From positions 62,489 through 82,642 of the forward strand of contig DBXP01000016.1 in assembly GCA_002309575.1 (NCBI GenBank): DNA of 20,154 nt. Direction: 5' to 3'. The DNA comes from a bacterium UBP6_UBA1209 (GTDB taxonomy: Bacteria; UBP6; UBA1177). Numbering within the stretch: the first letter of the stretch is position 1; the number at the start of each line of letters is the position of its first letter. This document shows positions 12,857 to 20,154 of the stretch, one piece after another. The position numbers were made by a program, and so were the translations under genes. The notes under the pieces were generated by a model that had not been told where the DNA came from, ran no database searches, and was given only the letters and a program-made list of their open reading frames with translations.

Positions 12857-13974
12857 TTGGATTCCGCGTTTTCAAGAGCCTTCAAAATATTGCTGTCGCC
12901 TGCCGCCTTTGCCGTATCCACTGCAGTTTTGCCTCCGACATCACGCATTGTCGGATCACTGCCGGCTTCGAGCATCTTTTTGACAAGATTATAGTTTTTT
13001 TTCTCGACGGCAAGCATCAGCGCCGTTTTTCCGTAATCGTCAGTAATGTTTATATCCTGCTGTTTCGTCACCAGTAGTTCGGCAAGCTCGAACTTTTCAT
13101 TCCGGATCGCCAGCATCAGAGCGGTCTGCCCCCCCTCGAACCTGTAGTCGAAATCCGACCTGGCACCCTTTTTCAGCAGGATCAGCGCCTCCGCAAACTT
13201 CTTGTTATGGACCGCATAGGCAAAAAGCGTCATGCTTTTGTTTTTGAAATAGCCGGCATTCGGATCCGCCCCTTTGTCGATAAGAAGGGTCAGGATTTCA
13301 GGCTGTTCTTTCTGGACCGCTATAAAAATAGCCGCCCTGCCGTTTTTGTCCTTGGTGTTTACATCCGCTCCGTCGGCAAGGAGCTGTATGACTTCGGAGA
13401 GTCTCCCGTTATCGACGGCGTTGATAAAATCCATCGGTAGAGTGTCGAGTTTTCTTAGGATCCGCGAACAATCCGCTGCTCTGGCATCGACAGCGTAATC
13501 AAGCGCTGTCTTGCCGCCGCGGGACCTCTTCTTTCTGTCGGCCCCCTTACTCAGCAGTCGCTGCAAGAGCTTGGAATTATTGGCTTCAGCCGCATACATC
13601 AGCGTGTTTTTCTGATTTGCGTCCTCGACATCGAGGTTTGCTCCGGCCGCAATCAGAATATCGGCGAGCCGCTCGTTTTTTATTGAGATCGCATGAAGCA
13701 GGGCACTCTTTCCGTCCGGCCCGCGAAGTTCTATGTTTGCCCCGTTTTTAAGAAAAAACTCGACCATCGCGATATCTCCGGCAGATGCGGCGGTCACAAA
13801 AAGCGGCCAGTCCTCATCGACATAGTTTATATCCGCTCCCGAACGCAGAAGCTCGGCAGCAAGCTTGACATCTCCTGCCTGAACGGCGGCGGAAAATTTA
13901 AAGTTCAGCTCGTCTGCCGCAGTCAAAAACGATGAAAAAATGAGAAAAAAGAGAAAAAAAACCGCTTTTTTCAA
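12847..13974 (-). CDS. Exported ankyrin-repeat protein
   Basis: The 375-aa product begins with a cleavable-looking signal peptide (MKKAVFFLFFLIFSSFLTAADE), so it is probably periplasmic. The rest is about ten ankyrin repeats, recognisable by G-A-D/N at the repeat end and T-A-L-x-x-A at the next repeat start (for example LLIDKGADPNAGY and GKTALMLAVEKKN). Ankyrin arrays bind proteins; no enzyme domain is present. The start is TTG at 13974-13972, chosen because GGAG lies six bases before it. The gene is first in a minus-strand run with the M23 lipoprotein, which it overlaps by 10 bases, so it may serve peptidoglycan remodelling or partner that hydrolase. It is divergent from the ThyX-like operon, with only 82 bases between the two start codons. 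Confidence 0.92.
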   Translation of the reverse strand: MKKAVFFLFFLIFSSFLTAADELNFKFSAAVQAGDVKLAAELLRSGADINYVDEDWPLFVTAASAGDIAMVEFFLKNGANIELRGPDGKSALLHAISIKNERLADILIAAGANLDVEDANQKNTLMYAAEANNSKLLQRLLSKGADRKKRSRGGKTALDYAVDARAADCSRILRKLDTLPMDFINAVDNGRLSEVIQLLADGADVNTKDKNGRAAIFIAVQKEQPEILTLLIDKGADPNAGYFKNKSMTLFAYAVHNKKFAEALILLKKGARSDFDYRFEGGQTALMLAIRNEKFELAELLVTKQQDINITDDYGKTALMLAVEKKNYNLVKKMLEAGSDPTMRDVGGKTAVDTAKAAGDSNILKALENAESKWL

Positions 13975-14056
13975 TGACCACTCCGCAAAAATTTTGAATA
14001 AAATATCACAAATTGTATCTTTTTAAAACATTGTTTTACCATTTTTGAGGAAAAAT

Positions 14057-15487
14057 ATGAAAGTAACGATCGCCGGATACAATCTCGATTCAGAAATAAT
14101 CAGCGAACTGGCCGCCCGTTCCGCCTGGAGCGAAGACAACCTGACTCCCGAAACGCTGAGCGCTGCCTATGCAAGGATCTCCAGAGACCCTGCGGATATC
14201 GGGGAGCTGCGGAAAATTTCGCGCAGTGCCGTCGAAAAGGCGAGGCGTTCCAACGAAACGATCATCTTCGGCCTGGGGCATGCGAGCGTTGCGGAACATG
14301 CCGTCTTCAACTTTGATCTCTGCGGCATTTCGAGACTTGCCACCGAGGAGATCCAGCGTTTCAGACTCGCCTCCTTCACGGAAAAGAGCCAGCGCTACAT
14401 AACTCTGAACGGCGATTTCGTAGTTCCGCCGGAGCTTGCGGGCTCGCCTCTTGCAGAGAAGCTTCAAAGGCTTATTTCGGAACAGAACGAGGCTTACTTT
14501 TCGCTTTTTGAATCTCTGAAGGGCTACTTTTTCAAAAAAAATCCGGATCAGCTTTCGACCAAACGCGGCACAGAGACTCTCGAAGGCTATGCCAAGGAGG
14601 ATGCCCGTTACCTTGTTTCGCTCGCGACTTCGACCCAGTTCGGAATGACGGTGAATGCAAGAACTCTGGAAAATATGCTCCGCTACTTTGCCGCCTCTAA
14701 TCTTGCCGAGGTCAGAGAGATCGGAAAATCGCTCTTTGAGCTCGTCCATCCGCTCTCGCCGTCGATCGTCAAATATGTCGAACCGACCCCTTACGACACG
14801 ACAAGGAAGAGCGCACTAAAAGAAATCGTCGATACGCACGCTTCACAGATCAAAAACGAAGCGGAAGCTCATGCCGTCAAACTGGTTTCATACTCTCAGG
14901 ATCCCGACAAGCTCCTCTTTGCAACGCTGATCTACGCAAACTCGGAGGTCGATCTTGAAAGCGCCCTTGCATACGCGGATAAAATCGACGAGCGTTCGAA
15001 AAAGGCTCTCATCGACGCATCGCTGGCTTCGAAGCAGGCCTTCGACAAGGTGGACCGCGCCTTCGAGAACATAGATCTCACCTTCGAGCTCACGCTGAGC
15101 GCTACGAATTTCGCACAGCTCAAACGCCACAGGATCTCGACCCAGATAGTCCAGGATTACACTCCCTTGCTCGGAGTGACCGTTCCCGAATCGATACGCA
15201 GTATCCGCGAAGAAAAGAAGTTCATGGAAGTTGTCGAAAAGAGTGAAGAGCTTTACCGGGAACTTGAAAAGAAGGCGCCTGTCGTCAAAAATTATGCGCT
15301 GACGAACGCCCACCGGAGAAGAGTCCTCTTCAAGCTCAATCTGCGCGAACTTTACCACTTCATTTCGCTCAGATCCGACGCTCACGCCCAGTGGGATATC
15401 AGAAAAACGGCAGATGAAATGCAGAGGCTCGTGAAAGGGATCGCGCCCTACTCTACCGCGCTTCTGCTCGGGAAAAGCGAGCTTTAG
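14057..15487 (+). CDS. Tandem ThyX-like protein (FAD-dependent thymidylate synthase family)
   Basis: ThyX makes dTMP from dUMP with methylene-tetrahydrofolate and FAD. A normal ThyX is about 220-250 aa; this product is 476 aa and contains two ThyX-like halves. The N-terminal half has RFRLASFTEKSQRY at 101-114, matching RHRxxSxNxxSxRY except H to F and N to T, then NARTLENMLRYFAAS at 200-214 with AEVREI. The C-terminal half has QLKRHR at 354-359 but lacks the S-x-R-Y end, followed by NLRELYHFISLRSDAHAQWDI at 428-448, close to the Thermotoga-type C-terminus. The ATG at 14057 follows GAGG at 14047-14050. It is first gene of the cvpA-xseA-HIT-DUF2520 operon. Long ThyX-family proteins exist in other bacteria; whether this one makes dTMP is open. 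No thyA is in the window. Confidence 0.87.
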   Translation: MKVTIAGYNLDSEIISELAARSAWSEDNLTPETLSAAYARISRDPADIGELRKISRSAVEKARRSNETIIFGLGHASVAEHAVFNFDLCGISRLATEEIQRFRLASFTEKSQRYITLNGDFVVPPELAGSPLAEKLQRLISEQNEAYFSLFESLKGYFFKKNPDQLSTKRGTETLEGYAKEDARYLVSLATSTQFGMTVNARTLENMLRYFAASNLAEVREIGKSLFELVHPLSPSIVKYVEPTPYDTTRKSALKEIVDTHASQIKNEAEAHAVKLVSYSQDPDKLLFATLIYANSEVDLESALAYADKIDERSKKALIDASLASKQAFDKVDRAFENIDLTFELTLSATNFAQLKRHRISTQIVQDYTPLLGVTVPESIRSIREEKKFMEVVEKSEELYRELEKKAPVVKNYALTNAHRRRVLFKLNLRELYHFISLRSDAHAQWDIRKTADEMQRLVKGIAPYSTALLLGKSEL

Positions 15488-15502
15488 GGCTGCGGAGGAG
15501 AG

Positions 15503-15976
15503 ATGATAGTCGATACCGCTTCGGCACTGCTGATAATCCTTGCCATGGCCGCCGGTTACTTCTCAGGCGGATTCAAAACCATTCTGAGGCTCGTGATCTT
15601 TACGATAGTCTTTCTGGCTCTGCGGCTGCCGTCGATAGCCTCGGCGATGCAGGATTTTGCAGGCCCGAGATTTTACTCGTCGCTTTTCGTCTTTGTTCTC
15701 GTCGTCTCCACCCTGATCCTGAACCTGCTGCTCTCATTTGCTCTGAAAGGGCTTTTAAACGAAAAAAAATCGGGGCTGGTCGGCACGACGAACCGTTCGC
15801 TCGGACTGATCATCGGCTTCTGCCGCGGGATCCTTGTCCTGTTTGTCCTGTTTTACATACTTGACGCACTGATAAGCCACGAAATGCTTGTCGAAGAGAA
15901 GAGCTATCTCGACGAATCCGTCGCCTTCACTATGACAAGGGCGTTCATCGACAGTGCCGGAATGAAATTTTTTTAG
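15503..15976 (+). CDS. CvpA family inner-membrane protein
   Basis: The 157-aa protein has four hydrophobic segments (about 5-22, 28-46, 58-80 and 100-122), the layout of the CvpA (colicin V production) family. It carries typical small-residue patches, AAGYFSGGFKTILRL at the first turn and RSLGLIIGFCRGILVLFVLFY in the last helix. CvpA homologues are inner-membrane proteins linked to envelope homeostasis in enterics; the molecular role is unclear. The ATG at 15503 has GGAGGA at 15494-15499 and lies 15 bases after the ThyX-like stop codon. In other genomes cvpA often precedes mutS2 or purF; here it is followed by xseA. Confidence 0.85.
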   Translation: MIVDTASALLIILAMAAGYFSGGFKTILRLVIFTIVFLALRLPSIASAMQDFAGPRFYSSLFVFVLVVSTLILNLLLSFALKGLLNEKKSGLVGTTNRSLGLIIGFCRGILVLFVLFYILDALISHEMLVEEKSYLDESVAFTMTRAFIDSAGMKFF

Positions 15977-15986
15977 GTTGACCGCG

Positions 15987-17165
15987 ATGCAAGAGGTTGT
16001 CGTTCCTGTCTCCGCCTTCGTGCGGGATTTGAAAAACGCAGTAGAAGGCGCTTTCGGCTGGGTAGCGCTTTCGGGAGAAATCACCAATATTTCCAAATCT
16101 TTCGCCGGTCACACATACTTCACGCTCAAGGATGAATCGGCTCAGATCCGCTGTGCTGTCTTCAAAAATCAGCAGAAGATGATCCGCTGCGAGCTGAAAA
16201 ACGACATGTCCTACATCGTCTACGGAAAGATCTCGGTCTACGAGGCAAAGGCAGAGATCACGCTTGTCGTTTCGCTCGTGATCCCGTACGGCGACGGAAT
16301 GGCGGCGCTCAAGCTGAAGGCTTTGAAGGAAAAGCTGAAAAACGAAGGTCTTTTTGATCTGGAGCGCAAAAAAAAGCTGCCGAGATTCCCTCAGGTCGCA
16401 GGAGTCGTGACCGCTGAAAACGGTGCCGCTATCCACGACATAATCAAAGTTTCAAGAGGCCGTTTCCCTGCTGCCGGGATCATACTCTCGCCCGCGCTCG
16501 TTCAGGGATCCGGAGCTGCGCCAAGCATAATCGAAGCATTGAAAAGACTTGAGATCATTGAAGAAATCGACGTAATAATCATAGGCAGAGGCGGCGGGGC
16601 GAAGGAGGATCTTGAACCCTTCAACTCGGAAGAACTGGCACGTGCCGTAGCCGCCTGCAAAAAACCGGTCGTCAGCGCCGTCGGTCACGAAACGGATTCG
16701 ACCGTGCTCGACCTTGTAGCCGACTATTCCGTACCGACGCCGAGCGCCGCGGCAGAGCTGGTCTTTCCCGATGCAAGGGAGCTGCTTGACGGCATAGAGA
16801 GCAGAAAGGAGACGATTTCCAACTACTTGAACTCGCTTCTCAACTCAAAAATGCTCCACCTCGACAATCTGGCGCTTTCGCTCAAAAGCCCGAAAGAACT
16901 TGCAAAAACAGCGGAGCACCGCACCGACAGGCTTCTTTTTGACGCGACAAGCGCGATCCGCGATATTATCCAGAAAAACATGCAGCAATATCTGCTTCTG
17001 GAAAAAAATCTTGAAAAACTGAGTCCGCTCTCGCCGCTTGAAAGAGGCTTCGCGATAGTCACTCAGAACAAAAAAACTGTTAAGAAAAGCGCCGAGCTGA
17101 ATAAAGATCTCGATTTTGACATACGGTTCGGCGACGGGACCGCTCACATTAATAATAAAGGATAG
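15987..17165 (+). CDS. xseA: Exodeoxyribonuclease VII large subunit
   Basis: XseA is the catalytic subunit of ExoVII, which degrades single-stranded DNA from both ends in repair and recombination. The 392-aa product has the N-terminal OB fold (WVALSGEITNISKSFAGHTYFTLKD). The catalytic domain shows VVTAENGAAIHDI, VQGSGAAPSI, IIIGRGGGAKEDLEPFN and the highly conserved AVGHETDSTVLDLVADYSVPTPSAAAEL, all intact. A Leu/Lys-rich helical region and a short beta tail (LERGFAIVT) follow. It is somewhat shorter than the 456-aa E. coli protein. ATG 15987 is chosen over the in-frame TTG at 15978 for spacing from AGG at 15975-15977. No xseB gene is seen next to it. The position in the operon is ten bases after the CvpA-family gene. 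Confidence 0.96.
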   Translation: MQEVVVPVSAFVRDLKNAVEGAFGWVALSGEITNISKSFAGHTYFTLKDESAQIRCAVFKNQQKMIRCELKNDMSYIVYGKISVYEAKAEITLVVSLVIPYGDGMAALKLKALKEKLKNEGLFDLERKKKLPRFPQVAGVVTAENGAAIHDIIKVSRGRFPAAGIILSPALVQGSGAAPSIIEALKRLEIIEEIDVIIIGRGGGAKEDLEPFNSEELARAVAACKKPVVSAVGHETDSTVLDLVADYSVPTPSAAAELVFPDARELLDGIESRKETISNYLNSLLNSKMLHLDNLALSLKSPKELAKTAEHRTDRLLFDATSAIRDIIQKNMQQYLLLEKNLEKLSPLSPLERGFAIVTQNKKTVKKSAELNKDLDFDIRFGDGTAHINNKG

Positions 17166-17174
17166 GAGGAAAAA

Positions 17175-17525
17175 ATGTCAGATTGTATTTTCTGTAAAAT
17201 CGCAAACGGAGAAATCCAGTCACCGAAGGTTTATGAAGACGAAAACTTCATTGTTATCAGAGACTTGCACCCTCTCTGCAAAGTTCACGACCTCATCATC
17301 CCGAGGCGTCACATCGCTTCGATAAACGATGTTTCAAAGGATGAAACAGCAGTTCTTGCATCGATTTTCGAAGTTGCAAAAAAGGTCGCCGGGATCGAAG
17401 GGATCGCCGAAAGCGGCTTCAGGTTTGTCGTAAATACCGGGAAAGACGCGGGTCAGACAGTTCAGCACTTCCACGCTCACGTTCTGGGCGGAGAGATGCT
17501 TGTCGGCAAAAAACTGGAGATGTAA
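17175..17525 (+). CDS. HIT family nucleotide hydrolase (HinT-like)
   Basis: The 116-aa product is a standard HinT-like protein. C4 and C7 of CIFCKI match the zinc site of many family members, LIIPRRHIASI follows, and the histidine triad is QHFHAHVLGG with H98-x-H100-x-H102, where the last His is the nucleophile. The family hydrolyses adenosine 5'-phosphoramidate-type substrates and acyl-adenylates; the in vivo substrate is unsettled. AGGAGG at 17164-17169 lies between xseA and this ATG, nine bases apart. As fourth gene of the operon it is a housekeeping passenger rather than a clue to function. Confidence 0.95.
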   Translation: MSDCIFCKIANGEIQSPKVYEDENFIVIRDLHPLCKVHDLIIPRRHIASINDVSKDETAVLASIFEVAKKVAGIEGIAESGFRFVVNTGKDAGQTVQHFHAHVLGGEMLVGKKLEM

Positions 17526-17533
17526 CCAGTCCG

Positions 17534-18223
17534 ATGCTCATCTACCAAATTGGTACAGGGCGCGTCGGAACGGCACTTCAGCGTTTTTTTCACAAAAACG
17601 GTGTCTCATCTCAGCTCGCTGACGAATCGATAAGGGATAGATCAGGACTCCTTTTTCTCCCCGTCTCCGATTCGGCGGTAAAGCCACTCGCCGAAAAGCT
17701 GCTCAAGGCAAACAGAGAGCTCTATGTCGTCCACTTTTCAGCCGCAACGACCATTGAAAACGAGAGGGCGTTTCTCCTTCACCCCTACTCCTCGGTATGT
17801 GAAGAGAGCGATTTTTCAAAGATCCTCTTCACGCTCTGGGGCAAAAAGAACGAAACTCTGGAAGGAATGATCGCGGAAACAGGACTCAAATTCGTCTACT
17901 GCGGAGAAAAAGTTTCAACACTTTACCACACTTCTGCAGTCCTTGCCGGGAATTTCGCACAGTTTTTCGCACTGAAGGCAGCCGGGCTTCTCAAAAACGC
18001 CGGACTCGCCTCCGACGAAGCCAAAAAACTCATCCGACAGCTCGTCGATTCATCCATAAACAATGTTCTTGAAAACGGGATCTCCGGCATAACCGGCCCT
18101 GCCGCAAGAGGCGAAAACGAAATAATATCCAACGAATCCAGAGAATTAGCCAAAAATGACACTGAGCTGGCAAAACTATATTCATTGATCAGCGATGAGA
18201 TAAAGAAGGTTGTTGCAAAGTAA
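17534..18223 (+). CDS. Rossmann-like and DUF2520 domain protein
   Basis: The 229-aa product begins with a dinucleotide-binding turn, IGTGRVGTAL (GxGxxG type), followed by a short Rossmann domain with LLFLPVSDSAVKPLAEKL. The second half shows DUF2520 marks: LHPYSS at about 81-86, STLYHTSAVLAGNFAQFFALKAAGLL and ISGITGPAARGENEII. Architecturally the family resembles NADP-dependent ketopantoate reductase-type enzymes, and it has been linked to pantothenate synthesis in some bacteria by gene neighbourhood; nothing here adds to that. It starts eight bases after the HIT stop codon with a poor ribosome site, so translation probably depends on coupling. It is the last gene of the operon. Confidence 0.85.
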   Translation: MLIYQIGTGRVGTALQRFFHKNGVSSQLADESIRDRSGLLFLPVSDSAVKPLAEKLLKANRELYVVHFSAATTIENERAFLLHPYSSVCEESDFSKILFTLWGKKNETLEGMIAETGLKFVYCGEKVSTLYHTSAVLAGNFAQFFALKAAGLLKNAGLASDEAKKLIRQLVDSSINNVLENGISGITGPAARGENEIISNESRELAKNDTELAKLYSLISDEIKKVVAK

Positions 18224-18234
18224 ATCGTTATCTT

Positions 18235-18281
18235 GAAAATCGAATAATTCTTAAACCGACCTAAGAAAAATCTTGATTTTC
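18235..18281. promoter_or_regulatory. Long imperfect palindrome, likely AbiE operator region
   Basis: Nested inverted repeats lie between the DUF2520 gene and the AbiE pair: GAAAATC (18235-18241) with GATTTTC (18275-18281), and inside them TTCTTA (18248-18253) with TAAGAA (18262-18267), around an eight-base centre. AbiEi antitoxins studied in streptococci repress their own operon by binding inverted repeats upstream, so this is the natural candidate site. It could alternatively form an RNA hairpin after the upstream operon, but there is no T tract. Confidence 0.5.
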
Positions 18282-18321
18282 TCCAGCAAATGCACTAAAA
18301 CTGCAGTTGGAGGTGAAAATA

Positions 18322-18909
18322 GTGATTATTTCGACCCGAATGCTTTTGGAAAAATATTGCGATTACGCCAATCCGCATAGCAAAATCAAGCGGTTGAACG
18401 ACAAAGGCGAAATTTTTTATCTGACACGCGGACTCTACGAAACAGACAAAAACACACACGGATACTGCCTGGCCGGAGCGATCTACGGCCCCTCTTATCT
18501 TTCCTTCGACTATGCGCTTTCACGCTACGGCCTCATTCCCGAAGCGGTTTACGCATTTACATCGGCCACTTTTGAAAAGAAGAAGGCGAAAAAATACGAA
18601 AATCACTTCGGCACTTTTTTATACCGCGACGTCCCTTCCGCCGCATATCCTTTCGGGATCCTCATCAAGGAGGAAAACGGCTCTTTTTATCAGATCGCGG
18701 AACCGGAAAAGGCGCTTTGCGACAAGCTCTACACCATGCCGCCCGTAACAAGTCAGAAAGATATTGAAAAAATGCTTTTCGATGACCTGAGGATCGATGA
18801 AACCGAATTTGCGAAACTGAATACCGGAAATATTCTGCTGATCGGCGAAAAATATCACTGCAACAACCTGAAATATTTGATGAAATTCCTGCGGAGAAAT
18901 ACGAAATGA
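18322..18909 (+). CDS. AbiEi-family antitoxin (type IV toxin-antitoxin)
   Basis: The 195-aa product resembles AbiEi antitoxins, which have an N-terminal winged helix that represses the operon and a C-terminal domain needed to neutralise AbiEii. Visible marks are an N-terminal helical region ending in GEIFYLTRGLYET, then GPSYLSFDYALSRYGLIPEAV, an SATFEKKKAKKYENHFGTFLY segment and IAEPEKALCDKLY. These are the YLSxxxALxxxGLIPE and AxxEKALxDxxY patterns of the family. The start is taken as GTG at 18322, eight bases after GGAGG at 18309-18313; an ATG at 18340 is the alternative. It overlaps the toxin gene by four bases (ATGA at 18906-18909). It would be cytoplasmic and autoregulatory. Confidence 0.85.
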   Translation: MIISTRMLLEKYCDYANPHSKIKRLNDKGEIFYLTRGLYETDKNTHGYCLAGAIYGPSYLSFDYALSRYGLIPEAVYAFTSATFEKKKAKKYENHFGTFLYRDVPSAAYPFGILIKEENGSFYQIAEPEKALCDKLYTMPPVTSQKDIEKMLFDDLRIDETEFAKLNTGNILLIGEKYHCNNLKYLMKFLRRNTK

Positions 18910-19769
18910 ACGGGATAGTCACCGAAATGCTGAAAAAATACAGCACAGAATCAGTTTTTGACAAAAAAAATGCTGTTAAGGAAATCATGCAGGAACTTGT
19001 TCTGTGTGGTCTTTCGCGCTCGGGTTTCTTCAGACACGCCGCATTTTACGGCGGGACCGCGTTACGCATCTTCTACGGCCTCGACCGTTTTTCGGAAGAT
19101 CTGGATTTTTCCCTAACGGCACCTGATCCCGATTTCGAACTTTCGGAATATTTTCCGGATTTGAAAAAAGAACTCGCTTCTTACGGGCTTAATGTCGAAA
19201 TATCAGAAAAACGAAAAACCAAAGAATCACCTGTCCGCTCGGCATTTTTGAAGGGCAATACCAAGGAACATTTTCTTCTTTTCTATGCGTCCGGCTCCGC
19301 AGCAGCCGGAATTGCCGGAGACGAAATGATAAAAATCAAATTTGAAGTTGACACCAATCCGCCGGACGGTGCTAATTTCGAACACAAATATCGCCTTCTC
19401 CCGTCGCCTTACGAAATCACGCTTTACGATATGCCCTCGCTTTTCGCTGGCAAAGTCCATGCCGTAATCTGCCGCGCATGGAAAAGCCGCGTCAAAGGCC
19501 GTGATCTATACGACTACATATTTTATCTTTCACGCGGAACAAAAATTAATCTCGCTCATCTGAAAGCCCGGCTCGTGCAGTCGGAAGCGTGGAAAAACGA
19601 AGACGATTTCACGGTCGAAGACGCAAAAAGTCTGCTATGCGGACGTTTTGACGCCATCGACTACGAACAGGCGAAAAACGATGTCCGCCCGTTCATAAAA
19701 GACGCTTCCGCGCTCGGTATATGGAACGCAGATTTTTTCAAGCAGATAACGCAGGAAATGTTTGATTGA
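18906..19769 (+). CDS. AbiEii-family nucleotidyltransferase toxin
   Basis: The 287-aa protein carries the nucleotidyltransferase signature of AbiEii/AbiGii toxins: FYGGTALRIFYGLDRFSEDLDFSL at 47-70, with GG-T-x-L-R and the metal-binding D65-x-D67. Later segments IKIKFEVDTN, PSLFAGKVHAVICRAWKSRVKGRDLYDYIFYL fit motifs III and IV. Related toxins such as MenT add nucleotides to tRNA ends; AbiE systems cause bacteriostasis and can abort phage infection. The substrate here is not readable. The start overlaps the antitoxin stop codon (ATGA), so the two are translationally coupled. Length is near the usual 280-300 aa and the reading frame is intact, so the pair is probably functional. Confidence 0.92.
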   Translation: MNGIVTEMLKKYSTESVFDKKNAVKEIMQELVLCGLSRSGFFRHAAFYGGTALRIFYGLDRFSEDLDFSLTAPDPDFELSEYFPDLKKELASYGLNVEISEKRKTKESPVRSAFLKGNTKEHFLLFYASGSAAAGIAGDEMIKIKFEVDTNPPDGANFEHKYRLLPSPYEITLYDMPSLFAGKVHAVICRAWKSRVKGRDLYDYIFYLSRGTKINLAHLKARLVQSEAWKNEDDFTVEDAKSLLCGRFDAIDYEQAKNDVRPFIKDASALGIWNADFFKQITQEMFD

Positions 19770-19789
19770 TATTTTTTAAGGAGGAAACC

Positions 19790-20154
19790 ATGGATTTCAT
19801 CGAACTCGCGAAAAAACGTTACTCTGTCAGGAGTTATTCGGACAAAAAAGTGGAAAAGGAGATCCTCGACAGGATCCTCGAAGCAGGAAACATCGCTCCG
19901 ACCGCTAAAAACCAGCAGCCGCAGAGGATTTACGTCATTGAGGACGCCAAAATGCTCGCAAAACTCGACACTCTGACTCCGTGCCGCTACAACGCGCCGA
20001 CAGTTCTCATTTTCACCTACAATACTGATGAAGACTGGAAAAACCCGAATGAAGAAGGGATCCACGCCGGAATAGAGGATGTCAGCATCGTAGCGACCCA
20101 CATCATGCTTCAGGCGGCAGAACTCGGGCTCGGCACGACCTGGTGCAACATGTT
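19790..20154 (+). CDS. Nitroreductase family flavoprotein, N-terminal part (runs off the window)
   Basis: The ATG at 19790 follows AAGGAGGA at 19778-19785, and 121 codons are visible before the window ends. The start MDFIELAKKRYSVRSYSDKKVEKEILDRILEAGNIAPTAKNQQPQRIYVI is typical of FMN-binding nitroreductases: R-x-S-x-R, then A-P-T-A-x-N-x-Q-P. GIEDVSIVATHIMLQAAELGLGTTW matches the family's central helix. Such enzymes reduce nitro groups, quinones or enones with NAD(P)H as cytosolic dimers; the physiological substrate is unknown. It begins 20 bases after the AbiEii stop codon, so it may be read through from the AbiE transcript or have a promoter inside that gene. Confidence 0.92.
   Translation, partial: MDFIELAKKRYSVRSYSDKKVEKEILDRILEAGNIAPTAKNQQPQRIYVIEDAKMLAKLDTLTPCRYNAPTVLIFTYNTDEDWKNPNEEGIHAGIEDVSIVATHIMLQAAELGLGTTWCNM

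Overview
The window reads as chromosomal DNA of a Gram-negative, probably anaerobic bacterium with about 50% GC genes and AT-rich gaps. The sequence supports this with a HydF maturase for [FeFe]-hydrogenase, lipoprotein signal peptides (MKK... followed by a lipobox Cys), a LysM/M23 envelope hydrolase and good Shine-Dalgarno sites. Three starts look non-ATG: TTG twice and GTG once. Lipoproteins with TDEEP-type acidic linkers, DUF1566/DUF6273 domains and a TPR protein with a pseudopilin-like tail remind me of delta-proteobacterial or related lineages. That placement is a guess and I do not name a genus. No IS element, phage gene, CRISPR array or rRNA was seen. No gap exceeds 300 bases; the longest is 276-547.

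Layout. 1-275 (-): start of a DUF1566-like lipoprotein. 548-2390 (+): hydF, a 68-aa unknown and a type II dehydroquinase, overlapping end to start. 2539-3666 (+): class II Fic protein with its own C-terminal winged helix, behind an imperfect direct repeat. 3744-4424 (+): glutathione peroxidase as a lipoprotein, with a credible internal start for a soluble form. 4577-4978 (+): tiny lipoprotein made almost only of 14 PVTDEE-type repeats, closed by a clear terminator. 5045-7825 (-): uvrA. 7954-9802 (+): polyprenyl-phosphate-type GT2 glycosyltransferase coupled to a membrane-anchored TPR-like protein.

9799-13974 is a minus-strand block. In transcription order it holds an exported ankyrin-repeat protein, an NlpD-like LysM/M23 lipoprotein, tRNA-Arg(CCU), and a 716-aa membrane protein carrying one DUF6273-like domain on each side of a single membrane helix. 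14057-18223 (+) is a tight five-gene operon: a tandem ThyX-like protein, CvpA-family protein, xseA, a HIT hydrolase and a Rossmann/DUF2520 protein. 18322-19769 (+) is an AbiE-type (type IV) toxin-antitoxin pair behind a long imperfect palindrome. 19790-end (+) is the start of a nitroreductase.

The core is ordinary housekeeping (DNA repair, shikimate pathway, nucleotide metabolism, envelope) interspersed with two toxin/immunity-like loci (Fic, AbiE) and lineage-specific envelope proteins. The strongest leads are the double ThyX protein whose two halves keep complementary parts of the ThyX motif, the protein with DUF6273-like domains on both sides of the membrane, the GPx dual start, and the dehydroquinase that lacks a normally invariant active-site Asn.
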